NCBI GenBank assembly: GCA_947359465.1
Contig: OX375883.1
Location: 20,547,828-20,611,827, forward strand
Length of the DNA: 64,000 nucleotides
Origin: Metellina segmentata
Lineage: Eukaryota; Arthropoda; Arachnida; Araneae; Tetragnathidae
Reading direction: 5' to 3'
The notes below the pieces were generated by a model that saw only the letters and a program-made list of their open reading frames with translations, did no database searches and was not told the origin of the DNA. Positions 42,120 through 54,425 of this stretch are shown here, piece after piece. The stretch's first letter is position 1; every line of letters begins with the position of its first letter. The position numbers and the translations under genes are program-made.

Positions 42120-43660
42120 TAAATACAGGTATAAAATTTAGTTAACAACGAGAAAAGGTTTGAAGTGGCAAAAAGGCGAGCGAAAACAGCATCAGTTTGA
42201 ACAAGTAAATATTGATACTTCATGCACACTGACGTCAGAGCCAATCACGTAGCGTTGTGCAATTACTTCATTTTTTGCTTTTTTAAAACTAAATTTGTAA
42301 TTTATTTAACTTCTTTTCGATACTTAAAGCGGCATATTCGAAAAAGGTGAAGCTGAAATTACCAGGAAACTATACATTTGAGCAATTTCCTCAGATCGGC
42401 AACTTTTCTATTTTATTTCATGCTTTCAAAGAATACAGTGACTTCTATTAGCCAACATTATAACTAATTGGAGAACCAGGCTATTTCAAATTCGACTTGA
42501 CCAATAAATGCAGCACTTAATGTAGCATTAATACATTTATTAATTATAATTTGCTTATACTCACCAGTAGAATGAAAAATATTTTTTTAATAAAAATTTT
42601 TAGGTAATAGGTATGTTAGTAGCAATAAATGTAGAGTCATAAAATGTTAACTTTCAAGAAGTTGGAGGTTAATTAATTTATAGCTAGTTTGTTTAACTCT
42701 CCCTTAATCCGACAGTCGGCTTGCACACAAATCGATCCCGGTTGTGCGATCTAAAGTAACGAAATATATGGTGTTTTGGTGGCATGATGGGTATGGGAGC
42801 TTGCTGAGTTCGATCTACTTACGTCACTACAGGATGCATGTTGACAACCTTTACCTGGAATAGAAGACATGGGGAAATTTAAGCCCGCTGATTCATTGGT
42901 TTCAAACTGTCGACTATGATGTCACTAAGCGACATCATCATTAATGGCGATGTTTCACGTGGACTCTTGTCATTACTCATTACTCGGTTGTTTCTACTTG
43001 AACTGAAAGCCGGTGGCAAAACCTCTGCAACATAAATAACGAATCCATACAACAGATCCCCAGTAATAACGAAAATCTCTCCTGTTTCCGCTTTCTATTC
43101 TGTTCAAGGTCCCAAGTGTCCTTTAAAGTTCGAAAATGGATTATTTTTTAATCATGCTTGTAGAATCTATACTGGAATTGAAACTAAACACAAAACATTT
43201 ACGATCAAATTACGAGTACATGGCACAAGCCGTTGAACTGTCGCTTGGTAATCATCTAAAAGCTATCGCTTTCTTTTTTTATAATATTCTATTTTCGGTC
43301 GAAGCAGCTTTAACTTTTTTTTTTCGCAAACATTGCAAGTAAATAGTGATACTTTTCACTCATGCGGAGTGCGCACTCTGGGTGAGCGACGTCTTGGATC
43401 TCGGAGAGAGATAGCAAAGAATCAGTGGCCTTCAAATTTCCCCTTGTAAGTAGAATTAAAATCACTTCCTAAAAACATAAAATTAAAAAAAGAAAAAGAA
43501 AAATGAGCGTGAATAAAAACATGATTAGCTATCATCGATTCTCAGATAAAATGAAGCGATTTTTACAAACCCTCAATCCTCATCCAATCAAAGGGGGAAA
43601 ATCAATGCTGTGGGAGACTGTCCACCCCCCATCCCTCAAATGGATTCGAAGAAGCCCCAC
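42120..43660. other. No gene supported
   Basis: Upstream of the SWIM gene. It includes GC-richer islands near 42780-43000 (acgtcactacaggatgcatg, gatgtcactaagcgacatca) but no frame with a recognisable motif. The 68-codon plus frame at 43136 has no known domain. Confidence 0.45.
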
Positions 43661-43664
43661 TCCT

Positions 43665-44141
43665 TCAACAAACCAAAGAAACATGGCATAAAAATACACC
43701 AACAGATAGCGCTGCATGTACCCTATTGAGCCAAAGTGAGTAATTTCCGGTGAACGAATCTTTCAACTGCCTTGATTCAAATCGAGCGTCAGATGGTCTA
43801 TAGGAATCACATCTTTGTTCACCTCCGCAGGGATGTCGTACCTTGTTCTCTCTCCCAAAAAATCGCCAAAGGTAAGATTGCGTCAATGACGTCCATATCC
43901 AAGATGGCGTCATCAACACAACATACAGAGGAACAAGTAAACAAAACTTTTCCATCCAATTTTCTGATTCTGTATAAGCAAAATCCACACTGTGAACGTT
44001 TGCAAATGTGGAATTGAAAATGAGGAATGCACAAATAAACAATAAAATGTAAAGAAAACAAACTTGCCCGTCACTCTCGCTAGCTCCATACGATTTCTCC
44101 GCTGTTTCGGTTGTCATGATTATTTGCTCCCTTCGCCTCAT
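43665..44141 (-). CDS. ORF of TIR unit copy 2, extended C-terminus
   Basis: 158 codons. The first 91 or so match copy 1 (MTTETAEKSYGASESDGQ, FLYILLFICAFLIFNSTFA, FCLLVPLYVVLMTPSWIW). After RFFGRENK the frame runs on into sequence not present in copy 1, so one of the two is truncated. A possible splice donor (aacaag|gtacga) lies just after the shared part, about 43838-43848. Hence the shared part may be a first exon once captured from a host gene. The family is not recognised. Confidence 0.35.
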   Translation of the reverse strand: MRRREQIIMTTETAEKSYGASESDGQVCFLYILLFICAFLIFNSTFANVHSVDFAYTESENWMEKFCLLVPLYVVLMTPSWIWTSLTQSYLWRFFGRENKVRHPCGGEQRCDSYRPSDARFESRQLKDSFTGNYSLWLNRVHAALSVGVFLCHVSLVC

Positions 44142-44773
44142 CGCATGTTAAGGGCGGGTAAACACGCATTTTTGCATCTACGAAAGCCAAAGTTTTTTTT
44201 TTTTTTTCGCCACACATATTAGACGAGATTTACTTACAGTTGGAGCAGACATACTTATTTAATGATGGTGTAATTCCCACAGTAATAAAATCGAAAGGAA
44301 CGGAGCGTCGAAAAGCGATAGCAACGGAAACCAAAGAGCTATCCAAAAAACGCAACTGCTACGAAGGGAGCAGTCGATACTTATTTAACGCTGATGTAAT
44401 TCTCACAACAATAAAATCGAAAGAAATGGAACGTTAAAAGCGTTGATCACGGCAATCACATAGATCGATCGAAAAAACACACGTGCCAACAAAGGGGACG
44501 GTCGAATAGGAATGGTATTTGAAAAAAAAATAATAATAACGGTCGAAAAGGAGTGGGTGGTATTCGAAAAACCCGGAGTTAAGGGAGTGGGATAGGGTTG
44601 CCAATAATAAAATATAGCCAAAATTCAATACATTGGCAATATTTGCGTGTTTGGCAACAAAAATCAAATTTGGCACGATATCACGGTTTTCAAATGGAGG
44701 GTTGCCAAAACATTAATTGGTGAGCGGGGTTACCAGATTTTGCAAGAAATCTAGGGGGACCGTACAGTAAAGG
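43855..44773. mobile_element. TIR-flanked unit, copy 2 (left end missing)
   Basis: Same orientation as 22754-23722. The right end keeps ccgtacagtaaag (44760-44772) followed by gtcaccc, as in copy 1 (agtcaccc). The left end diverges at about 43855: copy 1 there has its terminal repeat, while copy 2 continues with unrelated sequence containing agggatgtcgtaccttgttc. The internal tandem repeat is present. Confidence 0.55.
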
Positions 44774-45019
44774 TCACCCAAAGAGTAGGTTTTTTGAACC
44801 TTTTTTCACCCAACTTTTTACCCCAATGCTATACTTCTGCCACTTAATTTTTTTTTTCAATTTGATAAACATGCAGTGTTTACAAAAATTATGATAATTT
44901 AATACGGTTTTCTATCTTTGACACTCTAGGGTTGGGGTAGAGTCAAAATAGAGTGGGCCACTGTCTGACGGCTATAGGATGCCACGGTACTCTTTTCCAT
45001 GACTTGCATATCTTTCCGG

Positions 45020-45360
45020 TGTTCTCTATGGAAGTTACAAACAGTGGTTTCACAGCAGTTCTAACTGTGACTGCTCTGAAGAATATGTGATTCAAAACTG
45101 ACTGAATCTGGTTGGTTGATTGTAAAGTATCTCTGCCTCTCGTGGCAACGGAATGCTCTTTATACATGTTAGAAAATATTTTTGGAGAACACTTCGAGAA
45201 GGTAAATTAAGAGTTGAGTCAGTTGAGCCATGGCTTACAATACCAGAAAATCTAGTTCGAAACCCAGTTTTGCTTTTCTTTCAGACTGAAATAGCCATGA
45301 ATGTAATCAATGCAATACCATTCGATAAACCAACAATTTAAACTCAATTGAACATCATTG
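45020..45360 (-). repeat. Solo end of the Tc1-like element found at 57746-58985
   Basis: cacagcagttctaactg, gtaaagtatctctgcctctc, gagaacacttcgagaaggta, aaaatctagttcgaaaccca and caacaatttaaactcaattg match 58730-58985 in order with many changes. Only the transposase 5' side and terminal region are present. Confidence 0.55.
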
Positions 45361-45370
45361 AAAGCTAAAC

Positions 45371-45423
45371 GGGGCTTGTGTGGATATGTCCACAATAGAC
45401 CCACATGTGTGCACACAAGCCCC
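45371..45423. repeat. Perfect 12-bp inverted repeat (hairpin)
   Basis: ggggcttgtgtg (45371-45382) and cacacaagcccc (45412-45423) around a 29-base spacer that itself contains ggatatgtccac and cacatgtgtg. Function unknown. Confidence 0.75.
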
Positions 45424-46039
45424 ATGGCGGCATTTGTGTATTTAGGCCTACTTCTGGTTAGTTTAAAACATCTAGAGCCAAATTGAATATCAAAATAGCT
45501 ATTGAATATATTCATTTATAACACACTGTGGCCTTTTTAAAAAATATTGAAATAAAATAGTCTAATCTAGTAATTAAAAAACAAATCCAGAAGTTACTTT
45601 TCCACCATGAAAACCTAACTTTATAAATTGCTACTTAACTATCAAGTGTGTTGTCATGCACGTGGAAGTTTAGATCAGTGTTGCTATTCTGCAAAAACTT
45701 GCGGAGATATTTTGACTCACAGATAGCAGAATTAATCAAATTGTCCACACTAGCCCCCTTCTTCCCAATAACCTTTTTTGATAGAGATCATAATTACCGA
45801 ACAACTCTGTTTCCCTCTTGGGTCTTTGAATATCACGTGTCACTCACAAGCATGTTCGTTAGCGTGGTTTTTTTTTTTAAACATTCGATGTGACTATAAA
45901 TCCAATGGGTAATATGGAATCTTTCTTTTTCATATGATAGGTGAATATTCTCTAAATATATTTACTCAAGCATTACACCTAGAAAAGTGCTGGGGCCAGT
46001 GCGACCCCATTAGTTCCATAGATTGTTGGATCAAAAAAG
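45424..46039. other. No gene supported
   Basis: AT-rich unique sequence between the hairpin and the dispersed repeat. The plus frame at 45648-45893 has no recognisable motif. Confidence 0.4.
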
Positions 46040-46330
46040 AAATACATGCTTTTTTCTTACCCCTGCAGCTATTTTTTTTGTGTGCCTTCATTTGTAAAAT
46101 CTTTGATTATTTTGATTCATCATATGCCTGTTCCAAAACCTTTGTGTTATTAATTAACTGAATTATTAATTTCTTTGAATAAATTCCATATACTGATATG
46201 AAAAAAGTCATCTGATAACAGAATGCAAATTTACTAGTGCTCACATTGCATTAAAAATCTATAAAGAGTCAGATAGTTATGAGTGCTGTCTGTTGAACTC
46301 TTGAATGTATTTACCTGTCAAGAGTGTATT
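46040..46330 (+). repeat. Solo diverged copy of the inner-arm dispersed repeat
   Basis: In order: cccctgcagctattttttttg, gcctgttccaaaacctttgt, gataacagaatgcaaattta, ctataaagagtcagatagtt and gctgtctgttgaactcttga match 10040-10370. Confidence 0.65.
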
Positions 46331-46857
46331 TATTTTTTGTGTCAGACATTTCCTTTTTGTGTACGCACACCTAATTCTGTTTTGTCAGAAACTTTTTATT
46401 CTCTAGTTCAAAATAAATATTTCATTCTCTATTTACGCGAGTTATTTTGATTTAACAAGAGCGGGCCTAGCCAATTTCAAAGAATTTAGTTGCTCAAATT
46501 TTAAGAAATTATTTTTTCTATTTGTGGCATAGTAGTATCATTAGTTAGCAAACCAAATGGGAATTCAGAGTAATCACCCGGGGGTTAGCAAGCAGTGGTC
46601 ACACCTGACCCAACGAAAAGAACTGTCCCAGGCAATGCCGTGCTGGCCACGCAGTGGCTAGTCAGTTATATTATACACACAAATAGATTACATAATAGAT
46701 TACATATGTGTTTTGTGGAACGCGTGCTTTCATTTACCAATGTGTACATTTATGTATCATCAACGCTCTTATTATATTTGGTTCCGAACACGACTGTATT
46801 CCCAACATCATTATAATAGCACACAACTGGAGAAGGATTCAGTGATCTATCCTTATA

Positions 46858-47065
46858 AGTTATTCATGAATCAGTCGACAAAGCCGTAAGCGAAGATGAA
46901 ATATTAGAAGAGGTTGTCTTTGAGTCTCCCAATCCCACAGAATGTAGTGATAATGAACAATATGATCTTGTTCTAAATACAGGTTTAATAAAATAATGTA
47001 TGGATCTGACCAGAAAATTGGATAATTATTTTGTCAAACATGACCCTAATGAGGGAAATTTCAAC
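46858..47065 (+). other. Possible decayed acidic coding fragment
   Basis: The plus frame VIHESVDKAVSEDEILEEVV then SPNPTECSDNEQYDLVLNTG runs to TAA; a second frame DLTRKLDNYFVKHDPNEG follows. Acidic composition and codon-like pattern suggest the C-terminal end of an old transposase or host exon, but no domain was recognised. Confidence 0.3.
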
Positions 47066-49490
47066 GTGAACTGAAGTTCTTGGCGGCCTCTTAAAAATGA
47101 ATTATGTAGCGGCCTAACCAAAACACGAACACAACAATTAATAACTGAATTCTTTGGTATAATGAAATTAAGTACTTATTCACTGTAACTGTAACACTCC
47201 TTTTTGTTTACCTTCATGTGTTTGTGTACAAAAAATATCTTGCAATGTCAGAACCAGTCTCAATAAATAATTCTGAAAATATTAAATGTTGCTTACAATT
47301 TGTATAAAACTATTTATGTTTACATATTTAGCTCTGATTTTCAGAATTATTATAGATTACCAATGCTGTCTATGATACACGCTAGTATTGTTGAAATTGA
47401 GTATTGGTAACTTAGTAATTTTTTCGGATTAAACTGTTTTGGAATGTAATTTAAATTGAACTTTAGAACTGAACTAATTATACTTATTTATGGAACATAA
47501 TATAGACCAAGTGACTGCATGCATAAAGAAGGCCATTTAGAGCTTGGATGAAAACCAAAATTTTCCAATATTGTGTTTGAAGTAAGCCAACTGTAAGGCT
47601 ACTTGTCTGTAATGTCAACAAAGGACTTTCAATTTTCAATAACACTATCATACAGAATTAATGTTTTCTTGAGAACTTTCTGTAAGAAGTCGGTCAGACT
47701 TTTTCATATCTTGCAGAGAACAGTGTTTCAAAAATATTTTTTTACACATATTTATTTTTATTTAGGCACATGATACAACCCAAAGTAATTCTACAATTTA
47801 AAGAAGTCTCCGTCATGTAGATAATGCATTTCGATTAAATATTTTTCTAAAACATGCTGAAGCTTCACACACACCATCCTAAATCAGCTTACTCAATAAA
47901 GCTTCGAGTAAAAACTGTAGAGGAAAATGGTCTGAAAAATCATGTGGTTGAAAGACTAAACGTACAGTGCTGGCAATCATTTCACCGATATCATATTCCA
48001 GGAATAATGTCATTCCTTGAATGCATAATGAAATTAGAAATGTTTTATTTAAAAGTTATTCCAAAACAAAATGAGGTACTATGTAAATATCCTGCATTAC
48101 AACTGAAGAAATTGTAAACCAATTTTTGGTTGGTAAATATCAAAAGTCATAAAATTTTCTGTAGCTATACAATCTGATTATTGCAATATTGGCTTTGGTC
48201 AGATTTGTATTCAAAGCCTATCCAGAACTATGAGTCACCTAGACTTGTTAACTTTGTTCGTGCTATCTCCATACATGTAACTCACTCATAACATCTGTCC
48301 TGATCAGAACATGAAAATTTTAGACGAGAAAATAATTTTGAATAGCCCCTTTGAAAAATAAATTAAACCTGTATCATGCTTCTAAGTTAATTAAAACCCT
48401 TTTTAAGTGAAACATTGCCAACGTAAGTATCCCATCTGTCTTCTGAGAAAAGGACCAACAATTTAAGATGGAGTAATTTTTATTTTAAACAAACCTTAAT
48501 AACTCAAACAGAATGTGAGAAAGTTTTCCCCGTTCTTTTTATATTCATAACTAGGAAGGTCACATCAGCTTGTTTTATACGTAGTACTTTTCTATTTATC
48601 TAAAATTAAGTAGTCTCTATTTCTAATATCGTTGAGTAAATGACATATAAATTGTATCTAACCTTGCCTCATACTTACACAAAAATCTAACCTTTGGCAG
48701 TATTTGGACAACATAACAAACAAGGGAACACTTAATTCTTCTTAATTGCTTAAATCGAAGTTATATAGTAATGAAAATTAGTATTGAGTTTGAAAGAACC
48801 ATCTAAGGAAACACATCGTATTAATTGTGTCATCCCCCAACTTATTTCTGAATGAACTAATTAACTAATAACGCAAATATAACCAGCGGTGGAGAAAAGT
48901 CCCTTTCATCTTCAACACTAGTTGGTTTAACCGTGTCATTAAGTAGTCGTACACAAGAGAAATATTTTCCTTCGACTCCATTTCATATATATGAAGTCAT
49001 TTCTTTCCTTGTTATTTCCTCAAAATCTGTTTATTTTCTAAAGTTTGTCTTTTTGCAATAGTCTTTATTTTCTTGCAGAATTTGCTTCTTGTCTAACCAA
49101 TTCATTCTTGTCTTCAACAATTTATTTCTTGCGAAGTTGCCACAAAACATTGTGTCCGCAATAATATGTTTCCCTACGCCCTCGAAATTTTGTTACATTA
49201 ATTTCGTTGTTTACCAGTAACCAACTTTAATTTTACAATGCCTTGTATTATTTAAAAAAACAATTCTTAGTTTTTGCTTTAATTGTCACTCCGAAACTGG
49301 TTTTCATGTGTTGTCACTGTTAATCCACTTGCATCTTGTTGCCTTCTTCGTTGCATTCCTTCTTTTAGGCATCTGCATTTCCTACCAGCTCGACCTCCAA
49401 GTTACAGGTTGACGAACAAGTCGTTTTTCACTTTGCATTTTTCCTTAGCCATCTTCATTTTTTATGTTCTCGACTTCCAGGTTCAAAAAT
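47066..49490. other. Long AT-rich stretch, no supported gene
   Basis: The 87-codon plus frame at 47854-48117 is the longest open one and carries no motif I know. Loose repeats of ttcttgtct / ttatttcttgcga words occur at 49010-49130. Confidence 0.4.
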
Positions 49491-49496
49491 AATAAA

Positions 49497-49680
49497 TCTC
49501 TAAAACTAAAAATAAAAACTATATGAAAGACTTTTGAACTGGTGATAAGAGGAATTTTTGCCCAAATGCTGCATTTAAACCCCACTCTCTTCCAACGAAA
49601 AGTAAGAGCGGGTAAATAGAACTATCAGTTACAATTGTTACTAATGTGAATTCATTCACCATCACCATCTTTTCTCGGTT
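49497..49680. repeat. Dispersed repeat, partner at 59060-59245
   Basis: taaaactaaaaataaaaact, atatgaaag, ctggtgataagaggaatttt, gcgggtaaatagaactat and ttgttactaatgtgaattca recur in the same order and orientation at 59060-59245. Confidence 0.65.
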
Positions 49681-49689
49681 GGAAGAATC

Positions 49690-51600
49690 TCAATATTTTA
49701 TGGGGAATATTCTCTTTTTTCTTTCAGAATAAAGCTATTTTCAACAATTGACATTTCATCGGTCATAAAGTTCTGAGCACTTGACATAAGCCCTCTTCAT
49801 CTGACGTTACACTTATATTACAATTTGTCAAGTCTCAAGCCACTTGAGAACATTTAAAATTGCATTGACAGGTGGCTTTCAGCTGAAAGGTGGCCTGGAG
49901 ATTGGAAAAGCCTGACACGATTTACATCTGAGAGAACGAGGACACTTTCGCTAATCTCTGACCAAACCCTTCTTTCCTTTAATGTATCTAATGTTGTACA
50001 TATCTATAAAACTGTATATAGAATGTTAGAATTAATGTTGGTAGTGGCGAAACCCAAAGATCTTGTTCTCGTTTTACGCGAGCATTTTTAACTGTCATAA
50101 CACCATTTCAACGGTAGAACGTTTTTACCTGCCTTTGATGCTTTTGATGAAACAATATTTTTACGTTCTTCAAAAAAGAGCGATACAACGGAAATGGAAC
50201 AACGCGTTCCAGGGACAATGTCGGACATTTTGAATTAATCAAATCACCAGCGCTAAACACTCACTTAATATTTATAAACCAAAGGCAAGATTTTCATTTC
50301 ATCTGACCTACTGTCATCACTTCTTTGAATTGACTCTTACACTGTTGGAGTGCTATACTCCTAGGCACTTCAATGTTTCGAAACTTTTAAGCATATCATG
50401 TCAATGATCTGAGCAGCCAATTCAGCCTGTTGATGTTTTCTGAGTTCATGTCGGGGATCTGTAGATATTTAAGTTTGGTTGTGGCCCAAACAATGGGAGA
50501 AAATTGCTCATGTGATGTGAACGACGTTCTTATATTCACTCTTTGCATCTTTCACTTGGATTATTTAGTTGCCTAGCTGGTCAGTAAGTCACGGGTTTGA
50601 ATATCCGTTTGCAAGCGCATTTTTATTGGTATTTGTCCTTGTTAGTAACGTCGGCTCACCCATTCTTTTCTCTAATATCTAATAATTCTTCAGTTTGGCC
50701 CTTGTAGTTCTGAAGACGAAGTAGTCAGTTGTCTGGTATGGAAAAAAATACTTAATCATAACAATAGATCAGTTGTTAAGTGAATGGTGTCCAAGTATTT
50801 GATACCTCAAAACGCTAAGAAACAATAACACTGAATCGAATCCATTTAATATGTATTGCTATTCAGTAAGAACGTGTCTGTTTACTAAGGAAGATAAAAA
50901 TTCTACTCAAAAGAAGCAAATTTGGCTGCTTATATTTTTTGGGAGGGTCATATTGTATCATGCAGTGGAACACACGGGGCATAGAACATCAGGTAATAGA
51001 CAACAAACACAATAAAAGATTTACTGACACAGGAGAGAGAAATACATCCAGGGAGGAATGCAGACGACACGAATCCAAACTGCGCAGCCTACCACTCGGA
51101 AATTGCTAGCACAGTGGGAAGGTTGTTAGTGAAGCTCTCTCTGATACCTCTGCGGCAAAATTTTTAGGTAGTGCCTTTTGAGATTTTCACGGTACTTTGC
51201 CTTCTTTAAACGAGACCGAAACCCCTCACCGTTTGAATGTAGACTACAGTTGCTTGAGTGATCTTTAAGTTCTCACTGCTTTTCAGATATCAGGTCATTT
51301 TACCGCAGAATATGAACACCACTCTTTAGCCCGAATAGGTCGAACTCTCTGCTTGGAGAAACGTCACATACTGGGCTAATTTAAAAGTGAGAATGGTTTT
51401 CATTTTTTCATAAACTTTTAACGTTTAGGTTATCCTCAGGTCTTACACAAAAACAGACCTTACGTAAGTTTTAATTTAGGAACCGATGTTGGCTTGCAAT
51501 TGCATAGTCCTAAGCTTAAAATACGGGAGAATGCTTTCGCATACAAGTTTTATTGCGGATAATGCTTGTTCTCTAACTTGAAACTCATAGTTTATTCTTG
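49690..51600. other. Unique stretch, no supported gene
   Basis: Mixed composition, less AT-rich than average around 49880-50000 and 51040-51330. No open frame or splice-flanked stretch with a recognisable motif was found. Confidence 0.4.
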
Positions 51601-51617
51601 TCCTCGGGACTTTCAAC

Positions 51618-51672
51618 ATCGGGGTTGATCCTGGACCTTAGGGTTGCTTCACTGCGACGTTAATTAAAATAC
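51618..51672 (+). repeat. SINE tail fragment
   Basis: cggggttgatcctggacctt then tgcgacgttaattaaaatac: a diverged 3' end of the SINE. Confidence 0.55.
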
Positions 51673-51927
51673 CATCCCATAGTTACATCTCGAAGAATTA
51701 ACACTGGTGACTCTGTTAAAAGTGAAATGGAATAGAAATGAAGCTTTCCAGATGATGATGGATTTACCTGACAATTTATACAAAAAATAGAGTCCAAACG
51801 GATTTCACAAACTGTATCACTCAATGTTATTTAGATTCCACAACTTTTTTTTCCATCACAGGATGTTGCACATGCTTGCTCTGTTACTAAGTTCCATATA
51901 ATTTCGAACGTTCTCTCAATCAAATTT

Positions 51928-52240
51928 GCCGACCAACCGGTCTGGTGGTTAAGGTATTAGCCTCTAGATCGGAAGGTTTCTGGTTCGAATCCGGGTCAGT
52001 ACGTGGATGCTTGTAAGCGTATGGAGTAGAGGCGGCTGTTACCCCTTAACTCTGACGTGCCCGAAAGTCCTCACGCTGGGTTGGTGTGGGTTTGGAGAGT
52101 GTGGTCCAGCTCAGGTGTTACCTCGTCCTATGACAATGGTTCAAAATGACGTGGTGTTGTCATCGAATATTTTCCTTATGGGATTGATCCCGGATCGTCG
52201 TTAATAGTCCGGTGTATTGCTCTAGTACGACGTTAATAAA
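51928..52240 (+). repeat. tRNA-derived SINE, plus, full length
   Basis: gccgaccaaccggtctggtg (head), TGGTTAAGGTATTAG (A box), GGTTCGAATCC (B box at about 51983), body and the tail gctctagtacgacgttaata. The open frame across it is a SINE shadow. Confidence 0.87.
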
Positions 52241-52334
52241 TTTACCTTACCTCATCCAACCTTTTAATTTCTAGTTCGTATCCTTTATTTACTAGAGTGC
52301 CTATATTATCAGAATGGCGACAAGGGACCGAATT

Positions 52335-52375
52335 TGGAACAATGCGCATGCGCGGCAGCCATTTTTCTACCAGAA
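52335..52375. promoter_or_regulatory. Possible TATA-less promoter (NRF-1 and YY1-like words)
   Basis: tgcgcatgcgc (palindromic NRF-1-type word) is followed by ggcagccatttttc (YY1-like). Such pairs occur at CpG promoters of animal housekeeping genes. No gene start could be assigned on either side, and a gypsy LTR in this window contains the same GCGCATGCGC word. Confidence 0.35.
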
Positions 52376-52509
52376 TCGTCTCCAAGAAGGTTGGTGGGCG
52401 AATATGTTTCTGCAATTGGTTTCCCATATTTCCTCCTCGCTCTTTCTTTTGGCAACAGTGTTTAGGTGCCAAAATTTTTAGAATCGCAATTGACGCTACT
52501 AAGTTTTAA

Positions 52510-53500
52510 GTTTAATACATTCGCAATAACTGGCGTCAAAATTAAAATTTAGTTCTTTTTATGCTTACAACTTATTTAAATTGTTTTGGGGCATATTAAC
52601 AAGAAAAAGAAAAAAGTTAAGCTTTTAACTTCAGTGTTAAATAAAATAGGACCTGATGAGTTATCTCTCTCAGGCACTTCAGTTTTCTTTAAATTCTTTA
52701 CATGCTGTGTGATAGAAGTGCTTACTCATTAATTTTATTACATTAAATAAAAAATAGTTTTAAAATATGTCCTTCTATTAATGGATGGTTCCTTAAAATA
52801 AAACTTTCTTTTTACCAACTGTTTAACACGTGTAGTTTTTCTTTCGTAGGATTGATCATTTCTGTACATTAACTGAATTACAAAAGGAACTGTACAATTG
52901 AACTTTTTTATTTGGACTTTTTAATGCATGACACAAAATTTTAACCCACTTCAGTTTAATTTTTGTTTCAAGTTTCATTCATTTATAAAAGTCATAAAAC
53001 CCCATGTAACTTTTTTTAAACTGTTGGGGCAATTGATACGAATTTTTTCTTTTGTTGCTTTTATTTAAATATTTGAGTGAATAAATTGAAACATAATAAA
53101 ATAAGCATCATTTCATGTTTTATACTTATCTTCAAATAGAATAAACTAAAGAATTTTACGTATACCAACATAAAAATTTAATCAAAGTAATTAGCCTTAT
53201 AGTTAAATAGTTCTCTTTTAAATGGCATTATTCACTTGAATTCCTAAACTTCATAGAAAATTTATAACTTACTTCAAATAGTTTATATTTTATTTCATTA
53301 CAAAACTGAATTTTTTTAAATACAACATTAAATATTTTTGTTAATCTTGACTAAAAGTATTGACAAAGTAATAGAAACAGTTGCACCAATAAAATCATTT
53401 TTACTAATTAAACACATTTATTCAGAAATGGTTGACATGTTTAAACATTACAGCTTCCGATTACAATTTTCAGTCATAAAACGCACTGTACAGCTTTTAC
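52510..53500. other. AT-rich stretch, no gene seen
   Basis: Could be the 3' UTR of the minus-strand THAP exon that ends at 53504. aataaa words on the minus strand are common here, so I cannot choose one. Confidence 0.35.
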
Positions 53501-53503
53501 TAG

Positions 53504-53647
53504 CTAGTTCAGATTTGTGTCCCACTCCATTGGTGATTTTCTTTCACGCTGCATAGAAGCATGATGAAATAAAGTAGGTTTAACAGGTTTTAGTTTTCTT
53601 TTCGAATCCGCCCTTTTAGCCTCCCATTGATCAGCATCAAAGTGAAC
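53504..53647 (-). CDS. Exon with the C-terminal half of a THAP domain
   Basis: After the acceptor gtgttatag comes VHFDADQWEAKRADSKRKLK, then PVKPTLFHH and a basic end to TAG (53504-53506). THAP domains finish with H-F, a variable loop, L-K-x-x-A-V-P-T-L-F. Here the H-F pair and the LKPVKPTLF box are present in normal spacing. The N-terminal half (C-X2-4-C, FP, WL) must be in an upstream exon at higher coordinates, which I could not find; SINE-rich sequence starts there at 53995. It is either the last exon of a small THAP protein or an orphan exon. Confidence 0.6.
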   Translation of the reverse strand, partial: VHFDADQWEAKRADSKRKLKPVKPTLFHHASMQRERKSPMEWDTNLN

Positions 53648-53994
53648 CTATAACACAAAAATAATTATTTATAATTTGTTGTCTTTATTATGCAAGTTTA
53701 ATATGCACAACGTGCTAACTTAGATTGCGGGAAACCACTTTGTTGTTAAAAAAAAGCTATTTACTTTAAACGTCTTCACATTTATGCTGACAAAACACCT
53801 AAAACAATAATAAATAAACATCCTAGAACACGAAATGTAACATGAAAAGGCTAGATTTTCTTCTAAATTTAACGTACACACAAAAAGTTCCCATGTTTAA
53901 TCTAAAGAAGCTTGGAAAAAACCACCGGGCAGTACAAAAGGTCTCTGTGCCAATCACAAAATGTTTCCCGTATGTCGTTACTCTTATTATATAG

Positions 53995-54182
53995 GCGAAA
54001 GTCCTCATTTTAGGTTGGTGTGGAAGTTTGGAGAGTATGGTGCCATCTCAGGTGTTGCCTCGTCATCTGAACGTAGTTCAAAATTACGTGTTGTTGTCCT
54101 AGGATCTTTCCCCTAAGGAAATGATACCGGACCGTCGTCAAAAGCCCATTATGTTGCTCTAATACGACGTTAAAAAAATTAC
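53995..54182 (+). repeat. SINE body and tail, plus
   Basis: gcgaaagtcctcattttagg to gctctaatacgacgttaaaa; the head is missing. Confidence 0.8.
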
Positions 54183-54244
54183 CAATTATCTGTTTATATA
54201 GACACTCTATGGTTCACCAGTTCATTTCGGTACATATTTAGTAA

Positions 54245-54425
54245 ACGTCCCACTGGAGAAACACAACGGGTTATTGGCAAGGGTTCGGCATCTATACCGA
54301 GTGTAGGAGGGCAGCACTCTACGTATTTTAGAGCCACTGTCAAGTGATGAGGTCACAGCTAATCTGTCATATTACTATTCATACTTCCACACCAACGTGC
54401 TTCACATTTTGGAATTTGTATCTTA
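54245..54425 (-). repeat. Old diverged SINE at the start of copy A
   Basis: acgtcccactggagaaacac and tattggcaagggttcggcat resemble the reversed SINE tail, and gtcaagtgatgaggtcacag and cttccacaccaacgtgc the body, with heavy divergence. The same element starts copy B (59945-60115). Confidence 0.6.

Noticed and set aside
53338..53556. 72-codon plus-strand ORF
   Set aside because: Overlaps the minus-strand THAP exon, has no motif and is explained as its antisense shadow plus AT-rich noise.
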